From Eutreptiella sp. 'Long Island Sound 2002' (taxonomy: Eukaryota > Euglenozoa > Euglenophyceae > Eutreptiales > Eutreptiaceae): a stretch of 64,000 nt of DNA. This document shows positions 12,283-24,285 of the stretch, in pieces. Where the stretch lies: the NCBI GenBank assembly GCA_964036045.1, contig OZ038384.1:41706704-41770703 (forward strand). Direction: 5' to 3'. The notes under the pieces are model-generated. The model did no database searches, had not been told where the DNA came from, and saw only the letters and a program-made list of their open reading frames with translations. The position numbers and the translations under genes were made by a program. Position 1 is the stretch's first letter. The number at the start of each line of letters is the position of its first letter.

Positions 12283-14653
12283 TGAAGCCGGTTCGGACCC
12301 CCGTGGCCATCTTGGGGTCACTTGGGGTGTGTATCTATGTGCCGGCAAGCCGCCATTGGCTGATATCATACTCTCCCGTCCACCTGAACTAACCGGATTT
12401 TCGATAGTGTGATAAGTTTGGCCATTCCGGCTACGAGCGGCCATATTCAGTACCGAGGCGCCGCCAGCTGAGATTTATATATCAGAATATCAGGAATCAA
12501 CAGGGTTTTATTGTCATAATGTTTCCGTAATTTTTCAGCCTTTCGTTCTGATGGTCAATGTATCGGCGACCGTCGGTTGGCTCGCGATTTTGCGTTAACC
12601 GATTGGTTAACTGTTATTTCAAGATATTTTGGCGGAAACCCCGATGAAGGGTCAGATTTCATCTGTAAAGGGTTCGTTGCTTCCGCAATTTTCTAAATAA
12701 GCACTCGAAATCTTAATCTGAATTTTTTCGCGATGCCGAAATCGGATTTTCGACTTCGACATCGCCGCACTTGATTTGATCTTCTTCGAGTGGTCATACT
12801 CTTTTCCCTATGCCCGAATCAGGTTTCCCTTATACTTGCCACCCATTTGACTTGGAGATATAAGGGAAACAAAAGTGAATCGTGGGACCACTTTGAAGGG
12901 TCATATCTACGCGCGAGTGTGAGGAAAGAGAATAAGGAAGTTTGGGTTGCAAGCGCCTTTGTCTCAACTTAATTTAGGAAGCATCAAACGCTTTTGTTGT
13001 GTACACATGCCCGGTATAGCAAGGGATAATGGTCAAGAGGGTATAAAGTGATATATAACTCTTGGACCGTGCAACCGAATATTTTGATGCGACTTTCGAC
13101 TGTACCGCATGAGTGTTGGGGTGGTATAGATACTTTCCTTGGGTTCCTACGCATTTTTAACGTGAAGTTATGTCCATGGAGGGACATGGCAAATCATGGT
13201 GGGAGCCACTTTTTGAGGGTATGTGTTATATGCATGGTATTGTCTTGATATGCTCGCGCCCATGTTATATATCTTCGTGTGGCCGAAGAGATGGGGAGCC
13301 ACAGGTGACAAGGGCCTTGCCCATGTCTCAATTGTGGAATTCAAAGCGCTAGACCAAGTCTACCGCGTATGTAATGCTCATGGTATGTTTGACAAAGAGA
13401 TCCATGAGTGCACTCCCATTTTCATGGTGCATGTAGATATGGGTGGCGAAGGTATCTCCATGCGCCCGATTGGGGATCCAAGTGGGGGAATTGTTCGCAA
13501 ATGGTTCCAATCATTTGTGTATTGAACCATGAGCAGATATCATGGGTGAGCATAGAGATATACTATCATGACAACTTTGTATTTGGTCATATTTTCATGT
13601 TTTTGACCTTAATTTTTGCTCATTTTTGCGTTTTGTGCACTCACCTGGTCAGCTAACAGCAAGAAGCCTATGGAGAGTCGAACCATGGTATGTTGTTCAT
13701 ATGTTGGCATATGCTTTGGAGTTGAACACCACCATATGCCGGATCGTGTACTCCATTTGGCTTGGCGCACGAAGGAATACAAGAATTGGTCTCAAGATCA
13801 TGGGCTGACTTGGGCAGTGCGTGGCGCCCATATCCGAAGGGGTTTCGAGGGTAAAGTGGGAATGTACATGGGCATTGGCTTTTGGTCTCTATCCTCCATG
13901 AATAGTAGACTTCGATTTCATGCATGCTTCGAGCCTTCGGATAAGTGGTAACTTCAATTTTGAGCATATATTTGATATATGGCCAATATGGTGTGAATTG
14001 GCAGTTTTTTGGCATGTTATGAGATCAAACTCATGGGGCATATCTCCAAGCCCATTCGACTCCAAGTCCAACCAAGGTTACGTCAGAGTGGGGCATGGTC
14101 CTGAGTGCCACTCGAGGACATGACACGCCACCTCCCCTATTGGGCTAGGATTTATAGGCTTGGGAGTGAACACATTTTTGGGGTTTGTGTAGTGACTTGT
14201 GATACGTGGCATTCAGCCATCTCATTTGACCTGGTTCAGGGCAATATGTTGGTGAGTCAAGGGAAGGTCTTGAGTCCAGGGAATGAGGGGTTTATGGCTG
14301 TGAATGTGTATGTTTACCCTTTTCCCCGACTTTGCTTTATTTGTGTTCATATGCCAATTTCAGGGCTTTCTTCCTTGGTGCAATTCTTGTACATGCCCGC
14401 CATCGTGAGACCATCGATGTGCTGAACGAAAGCCCGCCATTTGGATTGGATTGTGGATTGGGTTATTGCTGCATTTGTGGGATCTGATTGCTGTTCAGGG
14501 TTGAAGGAGGATTGTATTTTCTATTTTCTATATTTTTGGATTTTGGACCCGGGACTTTGAGAAATGCAAGCATTGATCAGGAGCAAATCAGCAGGGATTA
14601 CAGGCGGAAGGGGCACAGCAGGGGCCGGTCCTGGTAGGGACCTTCTTTATTGT
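12283..14653 (+). repeat. 5' LTR of chromovirus-type retrotransposon (~2.37 kb)
   Basis: Matches 38977-41342 over its whole length with several percent divergence. It begins TGAAGCCGGTTCGGACC directly at a satellite break and ends at 'cttctttattgt', after which the two copies diverge. The 3' end does not show a clear CA, so that boundary is approximate. An ATG-initiated ORF opens at 14564 near the LTR end and runs into gag. Confidence 0.85.
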
Positions 14654-15726
14654 AGCAGAGGCTTACCTGCTGCCCCTACCTACCGCCAACCCGGGGACTT
14701 GGGCCCTTATGAGCCCTGCCCAAGTACGCCCCGGGTGCGTATTGTGGACTCGGTGGAGACCACGCCGGAGATTGGAGCCATAGAAGAACCGAGACGTTCA
14801 AGAGCATCGCGAACTCCGGAAGTTGAAGCCCGAAGAGAAGTACGATATTCGGGAAGAGGAGGACGAGACATGGAGGACCTGGTCTCCATGTGTGAGCGTC
14901 GCTGCCGAATGGCATGCAACCTCCGCTCCGCCGCGGAGGACTCTGACGAGGCCTGCCATTCGGGCAGCAGTGGAGGACGGGCCCGGCGCTACCGGAAGCG
15001 CGGGTCAACCAAGTCCGCGGCAAGGGACGCCGGGGCTATGGACACGGAACCCAGCCCGGTCAGGCTGTGGGAATCCGAGGGGCACTCCGAGGGCTATCCG
15101 AGAGCCTATGAGCCACCTTCGGAGTCGGAGGAGACGGCCAGAACGCCAACAAGGGCGAACACGGCCCCAGAACCCAGCCTGGAGCACGACGACGAGGGCT
15201 TGGAGAGACCAGCCAGGGCCCGGACGGCACCTGTGCCCCGGCACACGGGACCAGAGACGGACGCGATAGGCGATACGCCCATGGGCGATGAGTCTGAGGT
15301 GCCGGGAACCGCGGGATGCGCTAAATCCGCCAGAAAGCACGCTGCGTGCCACTGCGAGCACGTGTCCTTCCTCATGGGCAAGTACCCGAAGATGGGGATG
15401 GACGCCATCGTGCATCGCCTTGACCGCCTGAACAACGCCAAGGACGGTCTAGAGGAGGACGTCGCGGGGATCCTGGACCACCAGTCGGCCGCGGAGAAAG
15501 ACATGGAGGAGCTGCGAGCGGAACGGGACCGGTACCGGGAGAATCTGGAGCTGGCCCTGGAGAAGCAGCAGCGAGTGGTGGACAGCCTCCTCCACCTGGT
15601 GGAGGACATGTCGGGACGCCTGAAAAGGCTAGAGGAGCTACAGCCCCTCGCCTCGGGTCCGGAGCTCCCGGCAAAGCCGGCCGCTGCAGAGCTGGTGGAG
15701 CGGGTTAAGACCCTCAGGAGCGCCAT
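14654..15726 (+). pseudogene. gag: 5' fragment of gag, truncated
   Basis: The ORF open from ATG 14564 (inside the LTR) continues through the LTR edge to 15808, but gag-like sequence stops at 15726. It is rich in Glu, Arg, Pro and Ala. The last ~110 residues are strongly helical and charged (heptad-like Leu/Glu/Arg pattern around DRYRENLELALEKQQRVVD), consistent with a coiled-coil in gag. From 15011 onward it is the same as 30849-31564. The start is uncertain: ATG 14564 inside the LTR, or a later Met near 14870. The final ~27 codons are foreign repeat sequence. Confidence 0.75.
15011..15726 (+). repeat. 716-bp direct duplication of gag, left copy
   Basis: Aligns without gaps to 30849-31564 (constant offset 15,838). 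I count roughly two dozen mismatches. Outside these limits the sequences are unrelated on the inner sides. The pair flanks 15,122 bp of foreign DNA. Confidence 0.95.
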
Positions 15727-15795
15727 CGATCGCGTACCTTATCGCGTACCTTATCGCGCGATAAGCTGCGCGATAAGGTACCTTGGTGCACCCCT
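15727..15795. repeat. TTATCGCG-type palindromic repeat at the left insert junction
   Basis: Starts exactly where gag homology ends. It contains two 'taccttatcgcg' units followed by the self-complementary core TTATCGCGCGATAA and an inverted copy of 'gcgataaggtacc'. Related arrays lie at 17940-18095 and 29683-29830. Confidence 0.8.
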
Positions 15796-16195
15796 TGTTG
15801 CACATTGAAGAACACCACATTGCAAGCCCCATAGCACAAAATTGAAGGCATGTGCACGCGTACGTGTCCTCAACAATGTTCCCCAACTTGTCCACCTCTT
15901 CAACCCTTGCACCGGCGTGCAGCAGGATTGACATATCGACCATTTTGTGTTCCGTGGGGACCATGTACCAACCAAACACCTCCGGTTTCTCTTTGCCACC
16001 ACCCTCCTTGTCACGTCCAATTGCAAACCCCCCCCACCACCCATGTCGCAATACCAACACGGTTCCAGCATCAGCACGGATCAGGTGAGAATTCTCGGAG
16101 GTGAGGGTGCCAATTTCACCACCTCCATGCATCGCTTCCCAACAAGGACAGTCCGACTCATTACGTGCCTTGTGCACCCTTGGCTTCTGAGGGTG

Positions 16196-17953
16196 TCACA
16201 TGAGATGAACACTTGTAGTGCCCACAGCAAAAAAACATGTGTATGGAAAGTCCACAGAAACAGAGCCATTACTGTCTGGCATTGCGACATCGCCAGAGGA
16301 GGACGGTACATTCTGGGCAGTCACAGGAGCACCACATGATGCACACATCTGAGTCTTGTGTGTGGGGCACAAAAGCTTTTTTCTACACCCATAACAAATG
16401 GAGGTAGGGCGCTTTCTGCATGACTTGACACCACAGTGAGCAACATCGGGAGCATCTAATGTCATGGAAGGGTCCTCTGCCCAAAACGGTGGGTTAATAC
16501 CTTCCGTGACATTTTTGGGCAGGGCAGTGGTAGACAGAAGCATGAAACCCACCCACCGTACATTCCTTCTCTGTGTGATCTCATTAACCGGCCGCACACC
16601 CTCGGGCAAGCCACCACCACGATGAATGGAACACACATTCAACACAAATGCGTCTCCGCAACCCGTATCCATCTCCCGGACAACCCAAGGAACAGGAAAA
16701 CCCACCGATGCACCATGTATCCACTGGTTTCCAGTAAGTTGATAATTTGAAGGGAAAAAAGCAGCAAATGCATGATGTCCCTCGCGGATCACCTTGCGGG
16801 GAAAATCCCTATGCCAATGTTGAGCAGCACCAATTGCACCAACATAGGCAACAATCTCAATATTCAAAGGCGGGCCCGTTTGGGTTAGAATGTCATGGTG
16901 CAAATCTGTCGTGACATTCTCAAGGTGTGGAAAGTCATGATAATCCTCACCCCATTCATTGATAGGGATGCTATGATGCTTTCCAAAAAACTGCACCCTG
17001 TCCTAAGAATCAAACTTCCTTCCAATAGAAGGAAACTTTTCGTTCAAAATTGGTGTGCTTGGGAGCGGATCGAGGGTAGTCACCTCAGTTTGTAACTTGT
17101 ACAATGAGGCACTCAAAGTGGCACGCAAAACACAGTCCTCCCAGCGAACACGGTCTGGGAGTGATTCATTGAATCCCACCCACTCAGGGGACTCAATTGG
17201 TTCGTCACCAGAACCAATGAGTGGATCTGCACTATGCAATGGCCATGCAACAACAGTGGCGGAAGTATAAAAAAACAGGGTGGTGAACACATAGTATGGG
17301 TCGGCCCAGGCCGTGGACCCATTTGAAGGAACAGAAAAGGCCGGCAAGACAGAGGCATAGTCCTTCACCTCAAAAACTCACTACTGATGTATCACGGAGA
17401 CCTCTTCCTTTTTTGCCCTTTGGGCAGAAAATTGGCACCCGGTTTTTCTTTTCCCACCTTCATCGAGGTCCTCGAAAAGGGGTGTGATCAAGTTGGTGAT
17501 CCGTGTTCCAACCTTCGCGCTCACCTTGCTTCGAAAAACAGACCCCAGTGCATCGGTGTCGGCATTTACCAAATCAAGGGTACAACCCAAAAGGTTGGGG
17601 TTGGCATCCATAATAGGGTAGATCATGTCACTGAGACACGACCCAGTGACCTCCCCAAAGGCCTGTCGTGACACATGGATGTCAGCAAAAGTGGTGGTTG
17701 CATCGAATGTTAGCTGCTCATCAGATGCCCTCAGCGTGGGAGCTTGCAACACCAACCCCGGTCCCACCACCCTTCGGGTCCCCAAAACCCGCCGATGTTG
17801 TTCCACCCAATCCCCAATGCACACTCCGGCTACACCCAAAGCCTCCATGACCACCGGCAAGTCCCCACGGACACAAGAGAAGGTCTGAGCACAAAGTGAG
17901 AGGGAAAAGTGCAATGGAAACCTACTAATACAACACAAAAGGGGGCGCGACAA
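16196..17953 (-). pseudogene. 2-oxoglutarate/Fe(II) oxygenase-like gene with in-frame stops
   Basis: A minus-strand frame stays open from 17953 to 16196 except for stops at 17383-17378 (TAG TGA) and 17005-17003 (TAG), with no frameshift. The last ~265 codons contain HWHRD (H-x-D), then ~60 residues later a distal His in SIHRGGG, then an Arg in NVRWVGF. This is the H-x-D...H...R order of 2OG-Fe(II) dioxygenases (PhyH or TET/JBP-like; subgroup not resolvable). A Cys/His cluster (CGVKSC...CYGC...LCPTH...CASCG) follows and probably binds zinc. The N-terminal ~370 codons are homologous to the plus-strand ORF at 29882-30848. A 3' splice-like tract lies upstream of the TFSCVRGD block. The fold call is inference from motifs; substrate unknown. 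Confidence 0.45.
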
Positions 17954-18095
17954 GGGGGTGCAACAAGGGGTGCGATAAGGGGGTTATCGCGCGATAAGGG
18001 TGCGCGATAAGGGCGCGATAAGGGGTGTTATCGCGCGACAAGGGGCGCGGCAAGGGCGCGACAAGGGCGCAACAAGGGCGCAACAAGGGTGCGAC
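17940..18095. repeat. GCGATAAGGG / GCGACAAGGG repeat array
   Basis: Irregular ~8-12-bp units (GCGATAAGGG, GCGACAAGGG, GCAACAAGGG), interspersed with the palindrome TTATCGCGCGATAA. It lies immediately upstream (5') of the oxygenase-like gene. Confidence 0.85.
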
Positions 18096-18761
18096 AAGTG
18101 TAGTTCAGCACAGGCAAATTCTAGGTTTGTGCTGCTGGCACTTGAATTTCTTATTAAAAACAACATTCAAAATAACAGAATCACCAGATTTAGCAGAAAT
18201 GAAATTATGGTCTGGCGCCAAATGCGCTTTCAAATTCACGGCCCTTTTCCATCAGCGCCTGTCGCACGACACCACAGTGATTGCAGCGCTAGAGTTTTTA
18301 AATGTGATAGGGGTCCTAAATGTACCAGTACATTGCCTTCCAAATGTACCGCACAATGTGACACCAAAATGATCAAAAATTCAAATCAACCATGTGAACC
18401 ATTTCCATCGCAAGGATGGCAAAACAATCCGATTGAGGGCAGGAATGGTCTGAATCAAACCATTTCAAGGAATTCAACTTGGATTATGACCAAATGAACC
18501 AAATGAGCCAAATGAAGCCAATTCCAACCAGTTAAGTCTGATCAGGGCACCTGGAGGTGGTGGCAAGGGCAGAGGGAAGGGACATGGAGCAATCACACAG
18601 CAAAATGAAGCAATCCCACAGCCTGTCATCTTGGAGGGTCCCATGAAACTGTTATAAAGACTGCCACTTCAGTCAGCCAAAACAGCAGCAAAAACCCTCA
18701 CACTGACTGTGTCAGCATGAAGACCCACATACCTTTCTGTAATGAACACAAGCTTTCCATC
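18096..18761. other. Stretch without recognisable gene
   Basis: About 670 bp. There are only short or Asn/Gln-rich chance ORFs. A TATAA-like 'gttataaag' lies near 18650 but no gene starts suitably downstream on that strand. Confidence 0.5.
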
Positions 18762-20778
18762 TCAGAACGAAGAAAAGGGATTCTCTGCCTTGTTGCGAGG
18801 GCGCAGAGCAGGCCCATCAAAGGGCGCCCTGGCGGATGTGTTGCGGGCGCGCAGAGCAGGCCCGTCAAAGGGCGCCCTGGCAACTGGAGCCCTCCTTCTC
18901 TTGGGTTTGGGCTCAGGCTCATGCTTAAGCTCATGCCTGGGGCCTTCAGAGGCAAATGTATAAACAAAATCAGACCGGCGAGTGCTGTTCCTATTGCGCG
19001 ACGGACGCACTGGACTCCTGGGCAGCTCGTCAGGTCCACTGTTTTCGTCAAGGGGACATCTGTCGACAACTGTCGTTTGGGTGTTAGTTTCGGTGGGAGG
19101 TTTGTTCACAGCAATGGAGGAAACTTGGCTCTCACAGACCTGAGTGAGTGGCATGGCGTCCTCAGGGTCGAAGCGAAACCCTGCCGCAGGCGCTGGCGCA
19201 AACTGTCTGGGCGCTGGCGCATTCACAGACACATTCATCAAGGGCACATTGCCTTGCACATTCACCGGAAAAAAATTCAGAAAAAAAACCGGAAAGCCCA
19301 CTGGAAGGGCCACCGGAAAGCTGTAACCACCCATACCCAAAGGGATCAAATGGTGCAAAGGGTACACAGGCTTGGCGACAGGGAGCGCGTTCGGATTAAC
19401 GGTCGGCACTTGGGGCAGAACCATATTCGGCATCGTGTTCGGACTCGTGTTCGGCGCCACCGGCGCGGCTGCATTGGAGGAAGTCGGCTCGTCGGGCAGC
19501 AGAGAGTAAGCCTTGGGTTCGAACTTGCAGTCGGTTGCCGAATGCACATTGCCTGCCATCGCGTCAGCCACCTTTCGCCGTGTCTCCTTCGAGACATTGT
19601 TGTAGATCGGCAGAGTCCTGTCATTCACGCCAATACACTTGGCAAGATCTGCTGTAGACACGGCAGCATTGCTTTGAACGCGGAAGATTGCAGCCTGTCG
19701 CCCAAGCGCCATTGTCAACACAGACCGTCCGAGAACCTTTGAGCACATTTCCAGCATTCGCAGCACTTTCTAGTAGCTGGCTGTCATCGCCCACTTCACG
19801 GAACATCCAGTTGTACGGCACTCCAGGGGGCGCAGCGCGCAGGTCGTCAAGCTGATTCGACAGAGCTGCGATGATGCACAATCGTTTGTCCGGCCCAGCC
19901 ACCAACAGCTGATTGAAGAACGGCACGTCCGAATTCGCAAGACTGGGCATGCGTTGCTTGATTTCGGGGAAGTTCATCTCACACTGACCACTGCGAAGGT
20001 TCTGCTCGGATCCAATAGTCTCCTTTGTCAAAATGCAGGCGGTCACACATCTCAACCCGGATTGGCTCAGTGTGATTATCCGTCGCATCAGCTGCCTGGC
20101 ACCCGGCGAATTCCAATCAGTGCTGCGGCACAACTTGATCAGCTCCTCATTCGTTACTGGTGGCTCTTTCGGTGCCTTTTTCTGTTGCAAGTACCATAAC
20201 CTGTAGCGTCGCATTGCATCTTTCATCATCGTCCAATAGCGAGGCATCATGTACTCATTGTGCACGTAGAAACCAGAACTCGGGAATCTGCGGCAGTATA
20301 TATGCATGAACGCATTCGTATACGTTACGAAACTCCTCGGACTGAGAGTGTACACCTTTGGTTTTTGCTTCTTCTCATTAGAGCTCTGGACTGCAATGGC
20401 ATACTGCAAGCGGCGATCCATCAACTCCTGCTTCTCTGCTTCGGCATCCGAGAGAGCATGTGGACTGCCGACATAGCGGGCCCAATTGATGAACCACTCG
20501 TCCACCGACGAAAACTCTGCTCCGATGAGGTCCTTTGCAGCAGAGAAGGCCTTGCAACATTTCAGAGCGTTCACGTAACTCACACACTCTTCACCTTGTG
20601 GATCGGCTGGTGCATCGTCAAACAAATCTCCCATGAACTGTGGTCCTGCGGATCCTTCTTGGTACAAACCTTCCGGCGCTTCCTCCTCTAACATCCGTGT
20701 GACATTGTCGAGCCAGACATGGATAGGTGGCGGGCCCTGTGCATTGAGCTTCAGTATCTTTGTTCGGGCCTTTGACAT
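18762..20778 (-). pseudogene. Crypton-like tyrosine recombinase, two overlapping frames
   Basis: ORF1 runs from Met at 20778 to 19621; ORF2 from 19766 to 18762 in another frame. ORF1 holds a helical N-terminal core-binding-like part and the first catalytic Arg in LSQSGLRCVTACIL, the classic 'tGlR' box. ORF2 continues with LGRQAAIF, a possible box-II remnant (Arg present, the usual His absent), then LAKCIGVNDRTLPIYNN, whose Tyr fits the nucleophile. So the catalytic domain is split by a frameshift or small intron near 19700-19760. The ORF2 tail is Pro/Asn-rich, ending with two ARAPFDGPALR repeats. Crypton-type YRs are my best match; DIRS or other YR elements are alternatives. The ORF can be extended to 20895, but those residues lie over a hairpin and an A-rich run, so Met 20778 is preferred. 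Confidence 0.5.
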
Positions 20779-20858
20779 GCCACAAAGCGCCACAAAGCCT
20801 GAATTAGCAAAAAAAAAAGTAAAAATAGTAAAAACAATAAGACCCCTATCACATTTAG

Positions 20859-20955
20859 GCAATATCCGCGGCCTGTGGTAGATTGCGCACTCCAATGTGC
20901 CGGCCTATTGGCCGTCACATTGGGCGCGCAATCTACCACAGGCCGCGGATATTGG
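20859..20955. repeat. ~95-bp imperfect hairpin upstream of the recombinase
   Basis: The left arm 'caatatccgcggcctgtgg' and its reverse complement at the right end frame a long stem with 1-3 mismatches, around a small GC-rich loop (ccggcctattggccg). It lies 80 bp upstream of the proposed Met and 25 bp from the pogo-like element's left end. Confidence 0.85.
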
Positions 20956-20979
20956 ATATAACATAAGCTTACCAAGGTA

Positions 20980-23900
20980 AGGGAAAACCCCGCGACTTAG
21001 ATTAGCCCGCCTGTTGGACTGGCGCGCGCAAAGGCGGCGCGGAAATCTGGCGCGCTGCGCTGAGCGCCTGTCCCCCCAAATGCAAAAACAGCGGTATGGC
21101 GGAATTCGAACTGCCGTACATGTCCCTCCTGCGCTTAATACGCATGTGTTTACCCATTAGATCGCCGATTTCACTGCTGGCGATGCGGGAGCACTTTATA
21201 GGGATTTGGTCCCTCCGAAAATTTGTTTTTAAAAAAAGGCGTTCGCCGGCGAGCGCCGGCGAGTTACGAATGTTACGAACGCATCGTCGAGGTCCATATA
21301 GGCTTTCAAGTGACCCTAGGGGTTAAGCTATGATGAAAACTCCACCCACAAGGGTCAGATTGTGGCCAATGGAGGCCATGATGACCAATGATGGTCACAC
21401 TGGTGACAATGTTGAACAGGGTAGAGGTGAACCTACCTTGAAGGAGGTGTGTATAACACCTCAACCGAATCGAAATGCATCATATACAACCTGTTTGGGC
21501 CCAGAGGGTTGTTTATGGGCCTTGTTGGGTTCCTTAGGGCCCCATGGGGTCTTGTTGAGCCTCTGGTAAAGAAGTAGAAAGGCACACAAGCAACCAAACC
21601 TGTAGTCCAAAACACTAATATGAAAGTGGCACGGAAGGAGCCATACTATTGAAGTCAAGGACCATTGGTGTGGTGCCAAAGGTACCAAAGGAACCATCCA
21701 ATGGGGTGTACAAGGGCAATGAAGGGTCCATGGGCAAGGGTGGCAAAGGCATACTTGGTTACATAGGACTTGGGAGCACAGTGGGCAACAAAGGCATATC
21801 ACCCATGGACATATTAAACAAAGAGGTCCCCAAAGGATCCATATATGAATTATCCAATTGCATGGGAGGAAGTGAAGATGAGGGTAGGATGGAAGGCATG
21901 GTGAGAGCTTGAAGGAGGGGATCATTGGGAAGCAATGGCACAGAAGTGGATGGGGTGGAAGTGGCTTGTGGAAAAGAAGTAGCTGGTGTCGAAGTGGAGG
22001 TAGTTGGAGTGCGACGTGTGTAGGTTCGCCTAGGTGCCCGTGGCACATTGGCCTTCTTCCAAGCCGTCCACTCAACTTGAGCTTCCTTGAATTTAATGTT
22101 AAATTCTTCATAGAATTCTCTCATGTCCCTTCCCAATGCCAAAGAGGATTCCCTTGCCAAAGCCCTTTGCTCCTTTTCATCCCTTTCCTTTTGTTGAGCT
22201 TGAAATTGCTCAAAAACATCATCCCCCGACAAGCAACCGCAAAGACCTTGACCCGTGCAACCGGTCCAAGGCTCCTTTTTTTTTCCTTTAGTTCCAACGG
22301 AGGCTCAAACAAGGCAAGGTCGAGTTTGCGCTTTGAAGCCCGCTGAGCCCGAGGTTGCTTCTTTTTGAGGGGGTCGGGTTGCACCATAGCCATTAGTGGC
22401 TCCATAGCATTAATGGGCCAAAGGCCCGTGGCGCGAAACCCGTTGATAAGGTTAGACGGGGTGAATGACTCCACGTACGCACGTGATGAAATGCCAACAT
22501 AGTTGGCCCACGTGGTAGAGGAGTAGGCGGACTCATGCAGCCGTTTGAGGGCGGCATACCGCTTTTGGTAGGGTGAGTGACACGTTTACTCAGTCACACA
22601 CATGAAATGGGTTGCGTGAGGGGGAATGACATATATAAAAATGCCCTTGGCACGAGCCTTGGCAATGGTTGCCAAGGTGTACCGAGAGCTATGCCCATCA
22701 GTGAAGAGAAGGAGGGGATCGGACGGTGAACAACCGGTTTCTTTTACAACCACGGTTGTCAACCATTCCAAGAAGATGTCTTGATCAACCCAACCATTCT
22801 CACTACATTGTATGAAATAAAGTCTCCAAGCTCATCTAGCATTGCAACACGACTCGCTTGAAGCCCTTGAGGAAAATTTGTGTGAACAAATTGTTCTAGC
22901 TCCTTAAAAAAGCCCTTGACCAAATCGGGAGACTGCGCCTTAAGGCGCGAGGATTCCGTTGCTTGGGTGTCCCGGGAGGAAAGAATGGGGTGGCGCCGCA
23001 GGAATCTATCCCACCACCCATTGGAAGGCAAGCCATCCTCGGTTTTAAAAACCAACCCTTGGTTTTGAGCAACAATGGCTGCAAACTGGTGAACTTGAAA
23101 AGATGACTTGGTGTCATTTTTCCGCCAATGCAAAAGTGCCCAATCAAGGATTTTTTCCTCCGCTTTGGGAGAAAGTATCGCTTGTGCTTCCGAACGGTTT
23201 GAGGTATCCGTTGGAAGCACGTATTTGCCCACCCGCCAATCCTTTAGTCTTAGAAATAAGGTTGACCGTGCCACTTGATACTTCAATGCGGCATCTTCAG
23301 CCAACATCCCTCCAGGTAGGCCAAGGTCATGCTTGAGGACCGCAGCAATGGCCTTCAACATGGGAGCCTCCCTCCGGGTTGGATACAACACGGAATGAGG
23401 ATGCTCATGTTTCCAAGTCGCCAAATTGGGATTCTTGGAAGACTTGGTTGGGTTGAGCTCCAAATGGCTAGGCATGGTGGCTACAAATCTACACAATTGC
23501 GAAATCGGGCATCTCCCTCCCAAGCATCATGACAGGCGATGCCACAATTTTGCAGATGCGAAAATGACAAATGTGCACTTGACACCAAAGCACCCCAACT
23601 ATTAGTTAAACCCGTAACACTTGCTTCACCCGGTGCCCAAACACCCAAACTGCAACGTGCAAACTTCACATTTGGGCAATGGCCAAATTTGGCCCATCAT
23701 GTCCGAAGGACATGCCATGCCTAGGGCACATGATGAATGACCAAAGTATCACTTCAAGGTAACAAATCCCCAACAAGTATAGCACGACACCAACACAAGG
23801 ACTACCCAAAGCGTGAATTAGACAGCACTAGAGGGCTGTAGGCTGCCCAACGCAAAAACCGCAACGTCCAATGCAAACAGTGGCACAAAGTTATTCAAAT

Positions 23901-24147
23901 GCGTTTAAGTACAACTCAGTCCAAATTAGTGGGGTTGGGGTAAAAAGGTGCCCTCAAAGGGTAGGAAAGTTCGACAAATTTTCGACGTAAAATTGTCGCT
24001 TCGACGAAATTCTAGATAGTGCACCTGGTAAACAGACACTCAAAAAAGACGTTCCCAGCTTGTCGGCGTCTCATCTGCCAGGAATTTTAGAGAAAATCTC
24101 AAAACTCTGCGCGCCGCGCGTCAGTCCAAGTTAGCGGGGTTTTCCCT
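20980..24147 (-). mobile_element. pogo/Tigger-like DNA transposon, 3,168 bp, TA target duplication
   Basis: The termini AGGGAAAACCCCGC (20980) and GCGGGGTTTTCCCT (24147) are perfect inverted repeats of 14 bp, with weaker similarity further in. They are flanked by TA on both sides (20978-20979 and 24148-24149). TA duplication and a CENP-B-like transposase inside identify a Tc1/mariner-superfamily pogo-type element. A diverged subterminal 'gtccaaattagtggggtt' recurs near 23930. The element lies just upstream of the Crypton-like gene. Confidence 0.85.
21759..23475 (-). pseudogene. pogo-like transposase, internally deleted and frameshifted
   Basis: From Met 23475 the frame encodes a psq-like HTH (LAEDAALKYQVARSTLFLRL), then a CENP-B-type HTH region (LSPKAEEKILDWALLHW ... 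WWDRFLRRHP). The frame then reaches MLDELGDF, matching the first DDE aspartate region. It jumps at ~22800 to ENGWVDQDIFLEWL in another frame, so a block of the catalytic core is missing. The second Asp is visible in LLLFTDGHSS, followed by IPPHATH. TGA at 22588-22586 stops that frame just after IPPHATHFMCVTE. C-terminal pieces continue in two further frames to 21759. It cannot encode an active transposase; mobilisation would need a source elsewhere. Confidence 0.75.
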
Positions 24148-24285
24148 TATGCAGCCGTGACAATAAATATACCGGAGGTCCGTTACGGTTTTGGATTGCA
24201 AAATCACAGGTCTCAGGAGCGGATTTATATTGTACTGGTAACAAACAGTAATTCTGGGAATTGAGTTTTGAAGACATTGTACATT

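Noticed and set aside
14676-15726. Minus-strand ORFs up to 206 aa opposite the gag fragment (and again at 30944-31576)
   Set aside because: Antisense shadows of the duplicated coiled-coil part of gag.
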